Below the pieces are notes generated by a model. The model saw only the letters and a list, made by a program, of their open reading frames with translations, was not told the DNA's origin and made no database searches. This document shows, piece by piece, positions 8,341 to 17,964 of a DNA stretch of 64,000 nt; position 1 is the stretch's first letter; each line of letters begins with the position of its first letter. Location of the stretch: assembly GCF_016679925.1 (NCBI RefSeq), contig NZ_JAEQBW010000015.1, positions 1 through 64,000 of the forward strand. Reading direction: 5' to 3'. Both the position numbers and the translations under genes were made by a program. The DNA comes from Marivirga aurantiaca (lineage in GTDB: Bacteria > Bacteroidota > Bacteroidia > Cytophagales > Cyclobacteriaceae).

Positions 8341-10012
8341 GGATGTAGGATGATTCAATTTTTAAATAATACATACCTTGCTTAAGGAAATCAGTTGTTA
8401 CTTTTATCTCCGTTTTGCCCTGGTTTAGTTGCTCTTTAATTGATTTAAGGACAGCACCTTTCTGGTCTAGTATTTCCACAGTGGCAGTACCTTTTGTATT
8501 GCTGTTTACATGAATATGGGTGAAATTTCTGGCTGGATTAGGATAAGGTGCGGATACATTATACCGCTCTGTCAACCACTCTTTATTACTTGTAATCTTA
8601 TCTGAAATTATTTTAACCGTTGGTAGAGGGTTACCTGCCTCATCAGTGGCATTGAAAAAATCTTTGAAGAAAATATCCTGATTAATGACTGACTGCTCTA
8701 CTCCAAACCAATCATGTAGAATGCCGGAATAAAGCTGACGGTAGTCAAACTGCATTTCAATATTATCCTTGCTCATATCAGGGTTAGTACCAAATACTCC
8801 TGCATTTACTTTATCTCCAAAAAGCATTACTGCACCACCTTTACCATGATCCGTTCCATAACTTCCATTGGAAGGTATACGTCTGCCAAATTCTGACATG
8901 GTGATTGTCAATACTTTTTCTGAAATGCCCCTATTCTTCAGGTCTTGTTGGAAAGCTTTGAGTGCAGCTGAAATATGATACATTTTTGTGGCATGAATGC
9001 CCATAGTCGTATTAGCCGTTTCTACTTGCGAGGCATGGGAATCGAAGCCGCCAATCTTCACTAAAAATACTTTTGTTTTAATGCCACCACCTAAAAGTTT
9101 GCCCACCAGTTTTAACTGACCACTTAGCGGGTTCCTTAAACTTCCTGAAGGGGCATTAAAAGGGTAAATTTCCGGATATGCTACATTGGAATCTGCTGAG
9201 GCCAAATATATTTCCTGAAGCCTTTTTATGTATGTTTCCGATTTGTCTTCCAAACCTAATATCCAATCCATCTCCTTTTTATAGGCAGATCCATTAAGAA
9301 ATTCCGGAGGCAATCCTCTAGGATCTACTCCCTGATCTGCAAATCCTTCCAGATTTTCAATCTGATCAAGCAGCTGTCCAGGACTATTACCCAGAGAAAT
9401 AGAGGTAGGAATATTTCCTTCCTGATGAAATAGAAGGGAAGAATCGTTCCCCATTTCCAGAGCCAATGGATCAGGCATGGCAGTATTCGGGAAATCATCA
9501 GGATAGGCTGAGGGAGCATAAGCCTGGTTAAGGTATCGTCCAATCCACCCTGAAGAAAAATAATCATCATAGTCGCCACCCATAAACCAAATATCCCGGC
9601 CCCTGAAATGAGATCCATTATTTTTCGGATAGGATACTCCCTGATAAACAGCGGCTTTCCCCTGATCATACATAGCTTTGAAATCCGTCATGTCAGGATG
9701 TAGTCCAACCTGATCTTTGAGATCCAATGTACTGTCTAAAGGAATTAATGTACGATTTCCACTTTTATATGGAATAGCAATATTGGCCCTTCTGCTATAA
9801 TATTGATCATAGGCATCAATAGGTATGAAAGTATTCATACTATCATTGCCCCCATGCATTTGTAAAATCACCAATACATTATCATTGGTACTTTTGTGCA
9901 GAAGATTCTTGAATGGCTCATGCGAGGCCAATACTTGGATAGGTATACCTGAAAGTGCGAAAGGCATTCCGGCAGCAAAACCCAATTTTTTAAGGAATTT
10001 TCGTCTTTGCAT
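8312..10012 (-). CDS. DUF1501 protein with T9SS C-terminal sorting domain
   Basis: A 566-residue protein. The N-terminus carries a twin-arginine-like signal (RRKFLKK, then a hydrophobic stretch to about residue 30). Residues about 40-480 are DUF1501, an alkaline-phosphatase-like fold relative of sulfatases (NVLVILQMHGGNDSMN near 45, SEFGRR and GTDHGKGGAVMLFG near 375-395). The last 80 residues form a type A T9SS sorting tail, starting around SAPYPNPARNF and ending in KLVIQ. The protein is therefore predicted to cross the inner membrane, then the outer membrane by T9SS, and be displayed at the surface. The substrate is unknown. DUF1800-DUF1501 pairs are a recurrent arrangement. Confidence 0.9.
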   Translation of the reverse strand: MQRRKFLKKLGFAAGMPFALSGIPIQVLASHEPFKNLLHKSTNDNVLVILQMHGGNDSMNTFIPIDAYDQYYSRRANIAIPYKSGNRTLIPLDSTLDLKDQVGLHPDMTDFKAMYDQGKAAVYQGVSYPKNNGSHFRGRDIWFMGGDYDDYFSSGWIGRYLNQAYAPSAYPDDFPNTAMPDPLALEMGNDSSLLFHQEGNIPTSISLGNSPGQLLDQIENLEGFADQGVDPRGLPPEFLNGSAYKKEMDWILGLEDKSETYIKRLQEIYLASADSNVAYPEIYPFNAPSGSLRNPLSGQLKLVGKLLGGGIKTKVFLVKIGGFDSHASQVETANTTMGIHATKMYHISAALKAFQQDLKNRGISEKVLTITMSEFGRRIPSNGSYGTDHGKGGAVMLFGDKVNAGVFGTNPDMSKDNIEMQFDYRQLYSGILHDWFGVEQSVINQDIFFKDFFNATDEAGNPLPTVKIISDKITSNKEWLTERYNVSAPYPNPARNFTHIHVNSNTKGTATVEILDQKGAVLKSIKEQLNQGKTEIKVTTDFLKQGMYYLKIESSYIHETKKLVIQ

Positions 10013-10014
10013 AA

Positions 10015-11760
10015 CTACATTAATTGATATTCAGGTGATTGAAGTACAGCGTTAAATAAGTCCTGCAATTGTCTGCTGACAGTTTCCCTATCCACCCCAT
10101 TAGTCCAGCGGAATGTCCAGGTGCTTTCAGGATCTTCATCAATGTCAAAACTCAATAAAAAAGCATTGAGAAAATAATTCAACCTCTCTTCAGATAATTC
10201 GCTTGTTGTATTATCGAAAGCAATGTTGGCAGATACGGCAAGGAAATGTTTACAAACTTCTTCTACTAAATCTCTGGCATTGGCAGCTAAATCAAAATCA
10301 ATATTTTTTTCAACATATTCAATAGGGCTCATTACTGTAATTGGATTATTGTCCATCATGCCCGAACTCACACTTTGAATGTAAGCATACCTTTGAGTGA
10401 GATAGGAGGTTGTAATCCATCCCCTGTAGTAAATTGGAAATTGATGATAGGCAGGATAGCCGGCTACTTCATAGGGTTCATAATAATTAAGTCCCATATC
10501 ACTTATTTTATTCATCATAAAACCAGTAATCTCATAAAACTCATCCGCATTCTGTAAGAAATCAGGAAGCTCTATTTCGAATTTTCTGGCATGGCCAACT
10601 ACTAAATCAATTGGAGATTTTATAATACTACCATATGCATCATCTTCTATTCCACTATTACCTTCATAAAATTCCAGACTGCTGAAGAATGCTTCCAGGA
10701 CAGCTTGGATGCTAAAGTTTGAATCTGTAAATATTTGTGCAAGGTCTGTAATGATTCCATTTTGTCTGGCTTCATCTATCTCATGATATCCGAAAAAGCG
10801 ATAGATTTTCCTGCAGATATGCTTTGCCGTTTCTTCCTGGCCATAAATAGCATCAATAAATTGTGTTATTTCATCAATTGCACTTTCTCTTGTAGGTTCA
10901 CCATTGATCAATAGTTCGGCATTTGGCTCGATAACTATACTACCCAATCGGTTACTAAGCTGTTTGGGTAAATTATCATGCTGTGAGGCAATGGTCCCGT
11001 TTCCTTTGATTTTCCCGGAGGGGAGTTCTGTATCAGGATCAATAGTAGAGAAATCATTGTCAACATCGAATCCTGAAAGCACTTTTGCCCCTGCTTGTAC
11101 GTCCTGTTCAGTAAAAGTACCATAATCTCCTTCTGTCCCGGTATTGTCATTGGCTCCTTCAAGCCCCCTGCCAGCACTGTACAACTCCAGGAGCTCTCTG
11201 GCATAGTTCTCGTTGGGACTTCCTTTTACGTTGAGCCTTCCATCCAGAAAAACAAGCATAGCATTGTCTACACTGATTTTAACTGTCAGTGATTTAAAAT
11301 TTAATCCATCAGGAAGAAACCCATCAAAGGCAAATTTTCTAAAAAGCTGGTTTTGAAAATAGAGCGCGCGACTATTGTTAACAACCGATCGCTTGGTTGT
11401 GAAATGTGTATGGAAAAACAATACTAACTTTTCGCGGAATATATAAGCAAGTTTATCCTGTTCTGCCGATAGTCCTCCAAAGAACTGGCCCAGGTGCCAA
11501 CGAATGAAATAATTCTCCAATTCAAAGTTTTCGCTATTGGCGTCTGTTGTTCCTGTGCTCATCCATTCTGTTCCGGTGTTTGGATCAATAGGAGGTAATG
11601 GTAGCTCTAAACCATCTTTGAAAAGTTGAGCTAATGCTTGTGTAGGAGTGAGGGAGGCAAAAGCATCAATAGTGGATTGATTAGCCCCAAAGACAGTTCT
11701 TCTTAATAAATGGGCCGCTCTGTAGTGACCTAAATTTTCATTTAAAGGAGTTAATGCCAT
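10015..11760 (-). CDS. DUF1800 family protein
   Basis: A 581-residue DUF1800 protein: AAHLLRRTVFGA at the N-terminus, HTHFTTKRSVV near 125-135, the NENYARELLELYSAG signature near 190, and RKIYRFF near 325. I use the ATG at 11760 rather than 11787, because a -7 promoter element covers 11785-11792 and the conserved part begins directly after 11760. Neither start gives a visible signal peptide, which is odd beside an exported DUF1501 partner. It ends 2 bases before the DUF1501 start and is the first gene of the operon. The biochemical function of the family is not established. Confidence 0.88.
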   Translation of the reverse strand: MALTPLNENLGHYRAAHLLRRTVFGANQSTIDAFASLTPTQALAQLFKDGLELPLPPIDPNTGTEWMSTGTTDANSENFELENYFIRWHLGQFFGGLSAEQDKLAYIFREKLVLFFHTHFTTKRSVVNNSRALYFQNQLFRKFAFDGFLPDGLNFKSLTVKISVDNAMLVFLDGRLNVKGSPNENYARELLELYSAGRGLEGANDNTGTEGDYGTFTEQDVQAGAKVLSGFDVDNDFSTIDPDTELPSGKIKGNGTIASQHDNLPKQLSNRLGSIVIEPNAELLINGEPTRESAIDEITQFIDAIYGQEETAKHICRKIYRFFGYHEIDEARQNGIITDLAQIFTDSNFSIQAVLEAFFSSLEFYEGNSGIEDDAYGSIIKSPIDLVVGHARKFEIELPDFLQNADEFYEITGFMMNKISDMGLNYYEPYEVAGYPAYHQFPIYYRGWITTSYLTQRYAYIQSVSSGMMDNNPITVMSPIEYVEKNIDFDLAANARDLVEEVCKHFLAVSANIAFDNTTSELSEERLNYFLNAFLLSFDIDEDPESTWTFRWTNGVDRETVSRQLQDLFNAVLQSPEYQLM

Positions 11761-11784
11761 GCTGATTTTAAACTTTATTGCTTT

Positions 11785-11792
11785 CAAAAGTA
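11785..11792 (-). promoter_or_regulatory. -7 element (TACTTTTG) of the DUF1800 operon
   Basis: On the minus strand the 8-mer matches TAnnTTTG exactly and ends 24 bases before the chosen ATG at 11760. No clear -33 TTTG is seen at 18-20 bases upstream, so the element is plausible but incomplete. Confidence 0.45.
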
Positions 11793-11957
11793 ATTATTTT
11801 TTGTAAATCTTTCCTATTTGTCGTGTTAAATTTAAGTTTGATCGATATTAAAGTGCGGTTGATGTTGTTTAGAAGATTAAGTATTTCTTTGTAAATGGTT
11901 TTATCCTTTTAATGAATTGTAGTTTTGATTGTCAAAAATAAATTCTAATTTTTCATA

Positions 11958-11985
11958 TTGAGAGAAACCTAATTGTATAACTTTG
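11958..11985 (+). promoter_or_regulatory. Promoter just before the SixA-like gene
   Basis: TAACTTTG at 11978-11985 matches the -7 consensus, with TTG at 11958-11960 and 17 bases between. The ATG at 11990 is only 4 bases after the element, so transcription would start at or inside the start codon. Confidence 0.45.
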
Positions 11986-11989
11986 GTAT

Positions 11990-12490
11990 ATGAAAAAATC
12001 AATATTCGTAATAGTTTCGTTAATGCTACTTTCCGCCTGTAATTCCGGAGAGAATATGAAAACTATATATTTTGTACGTCATGCTGAAAAGGAAAACTCA
12101 ATAAATGATAACCCGTCATTGGCTGTAGAGGGAGTTATACGTTCGGTTGATCTGGCATCGTGGTTTAAAAATATAAAGGTGGATACAGTTTTTAGCTCAG
12201 ATTATCTACGAACTATTGAGACAGCTAAACCTTTACTTGATGCAAAAAATCTTGAATTGGGAAAGTATAATCCTTCAGACTATGAGGGTTTTGCGAAAAT
12301 TCTTCAGGAAATATCAGCGGATACTATTGTGGTGATTGGCCATTCCAATACTATATTAGAGCAGATTGAGGTCCTTGGTGCCGAGAAACCTCAGGGGGAG
12401 ATTGCCGAATCGGAATATGACAAGATATTTGAATTGAGGCTCCCTGTGAGGGAAGTGAAAGTGCATCAATATGGAAGTAAATCCCAGTAA
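11990..12490 (+). CDS. SixA-like histidine phosphatase, predicted lipoprotein
   Basis: A 166-residue histidine-phosphatase-family protein. The catalytic RHAEK motif is near residue 29-33 and the second histidine is in VIGHSN near 110; the small size fits the SixA branch. The first 22 residues read as a lipoprotein signal (LLSACNSG, Cys17), which would place the enzyme in the envelope. A second in-frame ATG at 12056 (MKTIYFVRHAEK) would give a cytoplasmic SixA-like protein, and the promoter position makes that alternative worth considering. The substrate is unknown; SixA acts on phospho-histidine proteins. Confidence 0.8.
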   Translation: MKKSIFVIVSLMLLSACNSGENMKTIYFVRHAEKENSINDNPSLAVEGVIRSVDLASWFKNIKVDTVFSSDYLRTIETAKPLLDAKNLELGKYNPSDYEGFAKILQEISADTIVVIGHSNTILEQIEVLGAEKPQGEIAESEYDKIFELRLPVREVKVHQYGSKSQ

Positions 12491-12509
12491 CTAATTTAGC
12501 TTTATATAT

Positions 12510-12536
12510 GTGGGTTTTATAGTGGGAAACCCCACT
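12510..12536. other. Two mutually exclusive hairpins
   Basis: AGTGGG (12521-12526) pairs with CCCACT (12531-12536) across 4 bases. Alternatively GTGGGTTT (12510-12517) pairs with AAACCCCAC (12527-12535), with one bulged C. Both use the same downstream arm. No T-run follows, so it is not a standard terminator. It lies between two co-directional genes. Confidence 0.4.
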
Positions 12537-12604
12537 GCTATCTAAACTTGGTAGAATATATCCTTCTTCCTTAAACAATTTAAGCGTCCCTGTCTTTTAC
12601 ACTT

Positions 12605-13057
12605 ATGCATTTGAAAATCAACACTAAAGTGAAGAGCAATTATATGGATGTTAAAAAAGGGTTTAACAAGGAACTATTTCTAAAGTTAAATCCTCCTTTT
12701 CCTCCTGTAGAATTAAAAGAATTTGGAGGATGTGAAAAAGGGGATAAGGTACACCTTGTTCTTAATTTTATTTTTTTTAAACAACATTGGATAAGTGATA
12801 TTACTTATGATCATACAGATGATCAGCTTTTCGAATTTATTGATGAAGGTGTTCGACTGCCATTCTTTCTTAAATATTGGAAGCATCACCATGTGGTAAG
12901 GAGTGACAAAGATGGCGGGGCAACTATAGTGGATGACATCACTTTTAAATCACCTTTTTTGCTAATGGATTATTTACTATACCCATTACTTTGGGGGCAG
13001 TTTATCTATCGCAAGCCCATTTACAGGAAATTTTTTCAGGAGAGGCATGGATTTTAG
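12605..13057 (+). CDS. SRPBCC-superfamily (START-like) protein
   Basis: A 150-residue cytoplasmic protein with the pattern of SRPBCC ligand-binding domains: an N-terminal strand and helix (KKGFNKELFLKLNPP), a beta-sheet core (VHLVLNFIFF, WISDITYDH), then GATIVDDITFKSP and a long C-terminal amphipathic helix. Relatives often bind lipids or other hydrophobic ligands, but this one has no assigned ligand. It follows the SixA-like gene by 114 bases and is convergent with ftsH. Confidence 0.7.
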   Translation: MHLKINTKVKSNYMDVKKGFNKELFLKLNPPFPPVELKEFGGCEKGDKVHLVLNFIFFKQHWISDITYDHTDDQLFEFIDEGVRLPFFLKYWKHHHVVRSDKDGGATIVDDITFKSPFLLMDYLLYPLLWGQFIYRKPIYRKFFQERHGF

Positions 13058-13094
13058 GTAAAAAAAATAGTCCCGGATTTCTCAGGGACTATTT
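13058..13094 (-). terminator. Rho-independent terminator of ftsH
   Basis: A perfect 10-bp stem (13065-13074 with 13085-13094) around a 10-base loop, followed on the minus strand by eight T. It lies 25 bases past the ftsH stop codon. On the plus strand the T-run is weak, so it serves ftsH mainly. Confidence 0.88.
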
Positions 13095-13118
13095 CAAATT
13101 GAATGTTATATGAAAAAA

Positions 13119-15221
13119 TTAGTTTTTGTTTTCATCTGAATCCCCTCCTGATTTATCGGAGTTATCAGCAACAGTTTCTTCCTCTTTTTCCTCATCTTTA
13201 TTTTCATCAACCTGTTCGGATTTCACATCCGCTTCAGCAATAGACTGTTTGCCATTGGTGAAAGCTTCATAAGTTGTTTGCTCTTCAAAAGGGCGCTTTC
13301 CAATTAACCTTTCCAAATCAGATTGAAATAGGATCTCTTTTTCAAGGAGTTGTTCGGCTAATATGCCCAATTCTTTTTTCTTGTCAGTAAGCAATTTCAA
13401 TGTCCGGTCATAAACATTATCAATAAGTGCTCTTACTTCTTCATCAATTGTTTGAGCTGTAGCTTCTGAATAGGGTTTGGTGAATTTATAATCACCACCA
13501 TCTTTAGAGTCATAATAAGAAACATTTCCTATTTTCTCATTCATACCATAAACACTTACAATACTATAAGCCATTTTGGTAATTCTTTCCAGGTCACTTA
13601 ATGCACCGGTAGAAATTTTTCCGAACGTAATTTGTTCGGCAGCTCTTCCTCCAAGCGCCATACACATATCGTCCATTAACTGCTCCGTCTGATACAAAAA
13701 CTGTTCTTTTGGAAGATACTGAGCATATCCTAATGCTGCTACTCCTCGTGGAACAATACTTACTTTTACCAAAGGATCGGCATGCTCAAGGAACCAGCCT
13801 GCAACCGCATGTCCTGCTTCGTGGTAAGCAACTATTTTCTTCTCGTTAGGAGAAATTAATTTATTTTTCTTTTCAAGACCGCCAATAACCCTATCAATAG
13901 CATCATGGAAATCCTGCATTTCAATAGCCTTTTTGTTTTTTCTGGCAGCAATTAATGCGGCTTCATTACAAACATTAGCAATTTCAGCACCGGCAAAGCC
14001 TGGAGTTTGAGCTGCTAATTTTCTTGAATCCACATTCTTTTCATCCACCTTTAGAGGTTTCAAATGTACTTTGAAAATGGCTTCTCTTCCTACTATATCC
14101 GGCTTATCTATGCTTATTTGTCTATCGAACCTGCCCGGACGCATTAAAGCAGAATCTAAAACATCAGGTCTGTTGGTTGCGGCTAAAATGATTACTCCGG
14201 AATCGGTGGAGAAACCATCCATTTCAACCAAAAGAGAGTTCAATGTATTTTCTCTTTCATCATTGGAGCCTGGCATTCTGCCATTTCCCCTTGAACGGCC
14301 AATAGCATCAATTTCATCTATGAATACAATACAAGGAGCTTTTTCCTTTGCTTGCTTAAATAAATCCCTTACTCTGGCGGCACCTACTCCCACAAACATC
14401 TCAACAAAGTCAGAACCTGATAAAGAGAAAAATGGTACGCCTGCTTCACCGGCTACGGCTTTGGCCAATAATGTTTTACCAGTTCCCGGAGGGCCCACTA
14501 GCAATGCGCCTTTAGGTATTTTACCACCTAATGTAGTAAATTTGGAAGGAGTTTTTAAGAATTCAACTATTTCTGCTACTTCTTCTTTGGCTTCGTCCAA
14601 TCCTGCCACATCTTTAAAAGTGATCTTGACTTTATTTTCAGCATCAAATAAGGCAGCTTTTGACTTGCCTATATTGAATATCTGACCTCCAGGGCCACCT
14701 TGTCCTGACATGCGCCTCATTAAAAACCAAACTCCAAAAAGCAGGAATATTAAAAAGCCGTAACTCCAGAACATATCTGTCCAGGAAGTTCTTTCTTCTA
14801 CTTCATAGCCAATTCTTTCTGAATCAGGTACCTGAGCTTCAAGCTCCGAAAAATTCTTGTTGAAAATTTCCAAACTTGGTACCTCAAAGGTATAGTGAGG
14901 CCCTTTTTCATAACTCCAGGGGTTTCCGCTGTTTTCTAATTCCTGTATATACTTAGAATTCTGAAGTGCTTCCTCTTTTAAGAAAACTTCAACTACTCCC
15001 TGATTTTTAAGTAAGACCACTTTTTTGACGTCATTACTTAAATACATTCTCTCAAATCTTTTTTCCGATATTTTAATGGCACTGCTTCCGCCACTGAATA
15101 AGGAAATTCCGAATACCACAGATATCAATGCAATGATAACCCAAACTTGATAATTGGGCTTTTGAGGTGGCTTAGGTATGATTTTTTTTCTTTTGTCTTT
15201 ATTATTTGGTGTTTCTGCCAT
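13119..15221 (-). CDS. ftsH: ATP-dependent zinc metalloprotease FtsH
   Basis: A 700-residue membrane AAA+ protease that degrades misfolded and regulatory proteins at the inner membrane. A membrane segment near residues 27-44, a periplasmic domain, and a second segment near 150-170 precede the AAA module. Walker A is GPPGTGKT at 243-250, Walker B is IVFIDEID near 300, and an SRH with NRPDVLD and RPGRFD follows. The zinc site HEAGH begins at His467. The acidic C-terminal tail is Glu/Asp/Lys-rich. It is 72 bases downstream of rsfS and probably co-transcribed with it. Confidence 0.97.
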   Translation of the reverse strand: MAETPNNKDKRKKIIPKPPQKPNYQVWVIIALISVVFGISLFSGGSSAIKISEKRFERMYLSNDVKKVVLLKNQGVVEVFLKEEALQNSKYIQELENSGNPWSYEKGPHYTFEVPSLEIFNKNFSELEAQVPDSERIGYEVEERTSWTDMFWSYGFLIFLLFGVWFLMRRMSGQGGPGGQIFNIGKSKAALFDAENKVKITFKDVAGLDEAKEEVAEIVEFLKTPSKFTTLGGKIPKGALLVGPPGTGKTLLAKAVAGEAGVPFFSLSGSDFVEMFVGVGAARVRDLFKQAKEKAPCIVFIDEIDAIGRSRGNGRMPGSNDERENTLNSLLVEMDGFSTDSGVIILAATNRPDVLDSALMRPGRFDRQISIDKPDIVGREAIFKVHLKPLKVDEKNVDSRKLAAQTPGFAGAEIANVCNEAALIAARKNKKAIEMQDFHDAIDRVIGGLEKKNKLISPNEKKIVAYHEAGHAVAGWFLEHADPLVKVSIVPRGVAALGYAQYLPKEQFLYQTEQLMDDMCMALGGRAAEQITFGKISTGALSDLERITKMAYSIVSVYGMNEKIGNVSYYDSKDGGDYKFTKPYSEATAQTIDEEVRALIDNVYDRTLKLLTDKKKELGILAEQLLEKEILFQSDLERLIGKRPFEEQTTYEAFTNGKQSIAEADVKSEQVDENKDEEKEEETVADNSDKSGGDSDENKN

Positions 15222-15293
15222 TATTCTTTGTTACTGTTTCAATTAGCTTGGATGCTTAACGGAAGCATAAAGCAATATGTTCTTATTAAATTT

Positions 15294-15647
15294 TTACACG
15301 TTTTCTATTTCTATAATCTTAGCATCGCCCCACAAACTTTCCAGATTGTAATGTGCTCTTTTATCCGTTTTAAAAATATGGGCTACCACTGTTACGAAGT
15401 CAAGCAATATCCATTCCTTATTATTTTTACCTTCTTTCTGCCAAGTGTTTTCTTTGGCTTGTTTATAGACAAATGCTTCCACTGAATCAGAAATCGCATC
15501 TACTTGTGTATCTGAGCTGGCCGAACATAATACAAAATAATCGGCAACAGCATTTTTCACTTGAGAAAGGTCTAAAATAGTGACGTCATTTGCTTTCTTC
15601 TCTTGCATTCCCTGCACTACTATTTTGCTTAAAGCTTCTGAGTTCAT
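15294..15647 (-). CDS. rsfS: Ribosome silencing factor RsfS
   Basis: A 117-residue protein matching RsfS (YbeB/Iojap): VTILDLSQVKNAVADYFVLC near 22-41, then the WILLDFVTVVAHIF segment and YNLESLWGDA near the C-terminus. It binds L14 of the free large subunit and blocks subunit joining in starvation (family knowledge). It lies directly upstream of ftsH and divergent from birA across 59 bases. Confidence 0.93.
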   Translation of the reverse strand: MNSEALSKIVVQGMQEKKANDVTILDLSQVKNAVADYFVLCSASSDTQVDAISDSVEAFVYKQAKENTWQKEGKNNKEWILLDFVTVVAHIFKTDKRAHYNLESLWGDAKIIEIENV

Positions 15648-15706
15648 TAAATATTTTTTGGTTTCAAAACTTACTTGTTAATTTGCTGTAAATCTACGAA
15701 ATAATA

Positions 15707-16471
15707 TTGCATAAAATCTTTGCCAATACCTTATTTATAGGGAAACAACTGATTTCCCTGCCAAGCTGTCATTCTACTAATGAATTTCTAGCGGAATTGG
15801 CAGTGAAAGACACACTTTTTGAGGGTGCCGTTGTGATTACTGAAAATCAAACCAAAGGCAAAGGCCAAAGGGGAAATAGTTGGTATAGTGAACCAGGAAA
15901 GAATCTAACTTTCTCAGTTTACCTCAGACCCAAATTCTTAAAACCCTCACAACAATTTGATTTAAACAGAATTGTTTCACTCGCCCTATACGATTTGCTC
16001 AAAAAAATGTGCCCAATGGCAAAGGTGTATATTAAATGGCCCAATGATTTATATGTGAACAAAAAGAAAATTACAGGCATTCTAATTGAGAACAACATCA
16101 ATCAGCATAGTATAATTCAAAGTATAGTTGGAATAGGCTTGAATGTGAATCAAACTGACAAATTATTGGAAACAGCCACCTCAATAAAAGAAATATCAAA
16201 TGTGGAGTATGAGTTAAACAAAGTTTTATCTGATGTTATCATGGCAATTGAGCATTATTATTTAATGCTTCGAAGTAATGATGCCCGCTTAATACGTCAA
16301 CTCTACGAAGAAAAACTTTATAAAAAAGATGTTGTGGCATATTATGAAGATAAAAATGGTAAGTTCAATGGAGTAATTAGAGGCACTGAGGCAGATGGAG
16401 TCCTGAAAATTGAGGATGAATCAGGGGCTTTAAGAAGGTATCAATTCAAGGAAATACATTTTTTATTATAG
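15707..16471 (+). CDS. birA: Biotin-[acetyl-CoA-carboxylase] ligase
   Basis: A 254-residue biotin protein ligase with only the catalytic and C-terminal domains; the N-terminal DNA-binding domain of E. coli BirA is missing, so it should not act as a repressor. Motifs seen are CHSTN near 22, GKGQRGNSW (biotinyl-AMP loop) near 52-60, and IKWPNDLY with KITGILIE near 104-125. Start is TTG at 15707: an in-frame stop lies 18 bases upstream and no ATG is suitably placed. The biotin carrier protein at 33.9 kb is a likely substrate. Confidence 0.9.
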   Translation: MHKIFANTLFIGKQLISLPSCHSTNEFLAELAVKDTLFEGAVVITENQTKGKGQRGNSWYSEPGKNLTFSVYLRPKFLKPSQQFDLNRIVSLALYDLLKKMCPMAKVYIKWPNDLYVNKKKITGILIENNINQHSIIQSIVGIGLNVNQTDKLLETATSIKEISNVEYELNKVLSDVIMAIEHYYLMLRSNDARLIRQLYEEKLYKKDVVAYYEDKNGKFNGVIRGTEADGVLKIEDESGALRRYQFKEIHFLL

Positions 16472-16510
16472 AATATCCCACACTTTTAACAGTATTAAAT
16501 AATCCTAAAC

Positions 16511-16541
16511 TTTCTATTATAAAACTAATGTGGTAATTTTG
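16511..16541 (+). promoter_or_regulatory. Promoter of ahcY
   Basis: TAATTTTG at 16534-16541 matches the -7 element; TTTC at 16511-16514 sits 19 bases upstream as a degenerate -33. The predicted start leaves a leader of about 25 bases before the ahcY ATG at 16572. Confidence 0.5.
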
Positions 16542-16571
16542 TGTTCTTATTATTTAGAAAAATACAATAAC

Positions 16572-17873
16572 ATGATCGATACACAGAAATACAAAGTAAA
16601 AGACATATCATTGGCTGCCTGGGGGCGGAAGGAGATCACTTTGGCAGAAGCCGAGATGCCTGGTTTAATGGCGCTTAGGGAAGAATATGGTAAAGAACAG
16701 CCATTGAAAGGAGCCAGAATTGCTGGTTGTTTGCACATGACTATCCAAACAGCAGTATTGATAGAAACATTAACTGCTTTAGGTGCTGAAGTAACCTGGA
16801 GTTCATGTAATATATTTTCTACACAAGACCAGGCTGCGGCAGCAATTGCTGCAACGGGGGTTCCGGTTTATGCCTGGAAGGGTATGACTGAAGAAGAATT
16901 CAACTGGTGTATTGAGCAGACTTTATTCTTTGGTGAGGATAAAAAGCCGTTGAATATGATTCTTGATGATGGTGGTGACTTAACTAATATGGTTTTGGAT
17001 AAATACCCTGAATTGGGTGGTGGAATTAATGGGCTATCAGAAGAGACTACTACCGGTGTTCATAGATTATACGAAAGAATGAAAAAAGGCACACTTCCTA
17101 TGCCTGCTATCAATGTGAATGACTCTGTTACTAAATCAAAGTTTGATAATAAATATGGTTGTAAAGAATCATTGGTAGATGCTATTAGAAGAGCTACAGA
17201 TGTGATGATGGCTGGTAAAGTAGCTGTTGTTGGTGGTTATGGTGATGTAGGTAAAGGTTCTGCCGCTTCATTGCGTGGTGCCGGAGTGAGGGTAATTGTT
17301 ACTGAAGTTGACCCTATTTGTGCTCTTCAGGCTGCCATGGATGGTTTTGAAGTTAAGCCTATGAGAAAAGCAGTGCTAGAAGCTGACATTATTGTTACAG
17401 CTACCGGAAACAAAGATATTATCACCAGTGATCTGTTTAAGACAATGAAGGATAAAGCCATTGTTTGTAACATTGGCCACTTCGATAATGAAATTGATGT
17501 AGACTGGTTGCATAAAAATGCTGAGTGGGACAACATCAAACCTCAGGTAGATTTAATTACTTTAGAAGGAGGTAAACAAATTATTCTATTGGCTGAAGGA
17601 AGATTAGTGAATTTAGGTTGTGGTACTGGTCACCCGTCATTTGTAATGTCCAATTCATTTACCAATCAAACATTGGCACAGATCGAATTGTGGAAGTATG
17701 CTGATAAATATGAAAATGCGGTTTACACATTGCCTAAGCATCTGGATGAAAAAGTAGCTGCTTTACACTTATCTAAAATTGGTGTTGAGTTGGATACCTT
17801 AAGCAAAGAGCAGGCAGACTATATTGGAGTAACACCTGAAGGGCCATTTAAGCCGGAATATTACAGATATTGA
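16572..17873 (+). CDS. ahcY: S-adenosylhomocysteine hydrolase (adenosylhomocysteinase)
   Basis: A 433-residue enzyme that reversibly splits S-adenosylhomocysteine to adenosine and homocysteine, keeping methylation cycles running. Visible signatures are [16 protein letters not shown] near 50-65, [14 protein letters not shown] near 78-91, the NAD-binding [10 protein letters not shown] loop near 222-231, and [11 protein letters not shown] near 353. It ends in KPEYYRY, as usual. The ATG at 16572 matches the family's N-terminus and follows the promoter; the frame extends to a GTG at 16530 that overlaps the promoter. It is monocistronic with its own terminator. Confidence 0.97.
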   Translation: MIDTQKYKVKDISLAAWGRKEITLAEAEMPGLMALREEYGKEQPLKGARIAGCLHMTIQTAVLIETLTALGAEVTWSSCNIFSTQDQAAAAIAATGVPVYAWKGMTEEEFNWCIEQTLFFGEDKKPLNMILDDGGDLTNMVLDKYPELGGGINGLSEETTTGVHRLYERMKKGTLPMPAINVNDSVTKSKFDNKYGCKESLVDAIRRATDVMMAGKVAVVGGYGDVGKGSAASLRGAGVRVIVTEVDPICALQAAMDGFEVKPMRKAVLEADIIVTATGNKDIITSDLFKTMKDKAIVCNIGHFDNEIDVDWLHKNAEWDNIKPQVDLITLEGGKQIILLAEGRLVNLGCGTGHPSFVMSNSFTNQTLAQIELWKYADKYENAVYTLPKHLDEKVAALHLSKIGVELDTLSKEQADYIGVTPEGPFKPEYYRY

Positions 17874-17925
17874 TAATTGATTAATTAACACACTCTATTC
17901 GGGTTAATTAATGTGGAATAATTTT

Positions 17926-17964
17926 AAGCTCCTAAAGGAAAAACTTTTCTTTAGGAGCTTTTTT
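17926..17964 (+). terminator. Rho-independent terminator of ahcY
   Basis: A perfect 12-bp stem (17926-17937 with 17949-17960) with an 11-base loop, followed by a T-run to 17964. A second inverted repeat, 10 bp and AT-only apart from one G:C pair (17880-17889 with 17903-17912), lies between it and the stop codon. Confidence 0.9.

Noticed and set aside
10935-11204. Open frames opposite or inside the DUF1800 and DUF1501 genes (also 9325-9669)
   Set aside because: They lie fully inside conserved coding sequence in another frame and show no protein-like features.
14071-14685. A 204-codon open frame antisense to ftsH
   Set aside because: It is a Ser/Thr/Pro-rich shadow of the conserved AAA region, with no start-site signals.
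15681-15688. TTAATTTG as a birA promoter
   Set aside because: It lacks the A at the second position of TAnnTTTG and has no -33 partner, so it was not listed.
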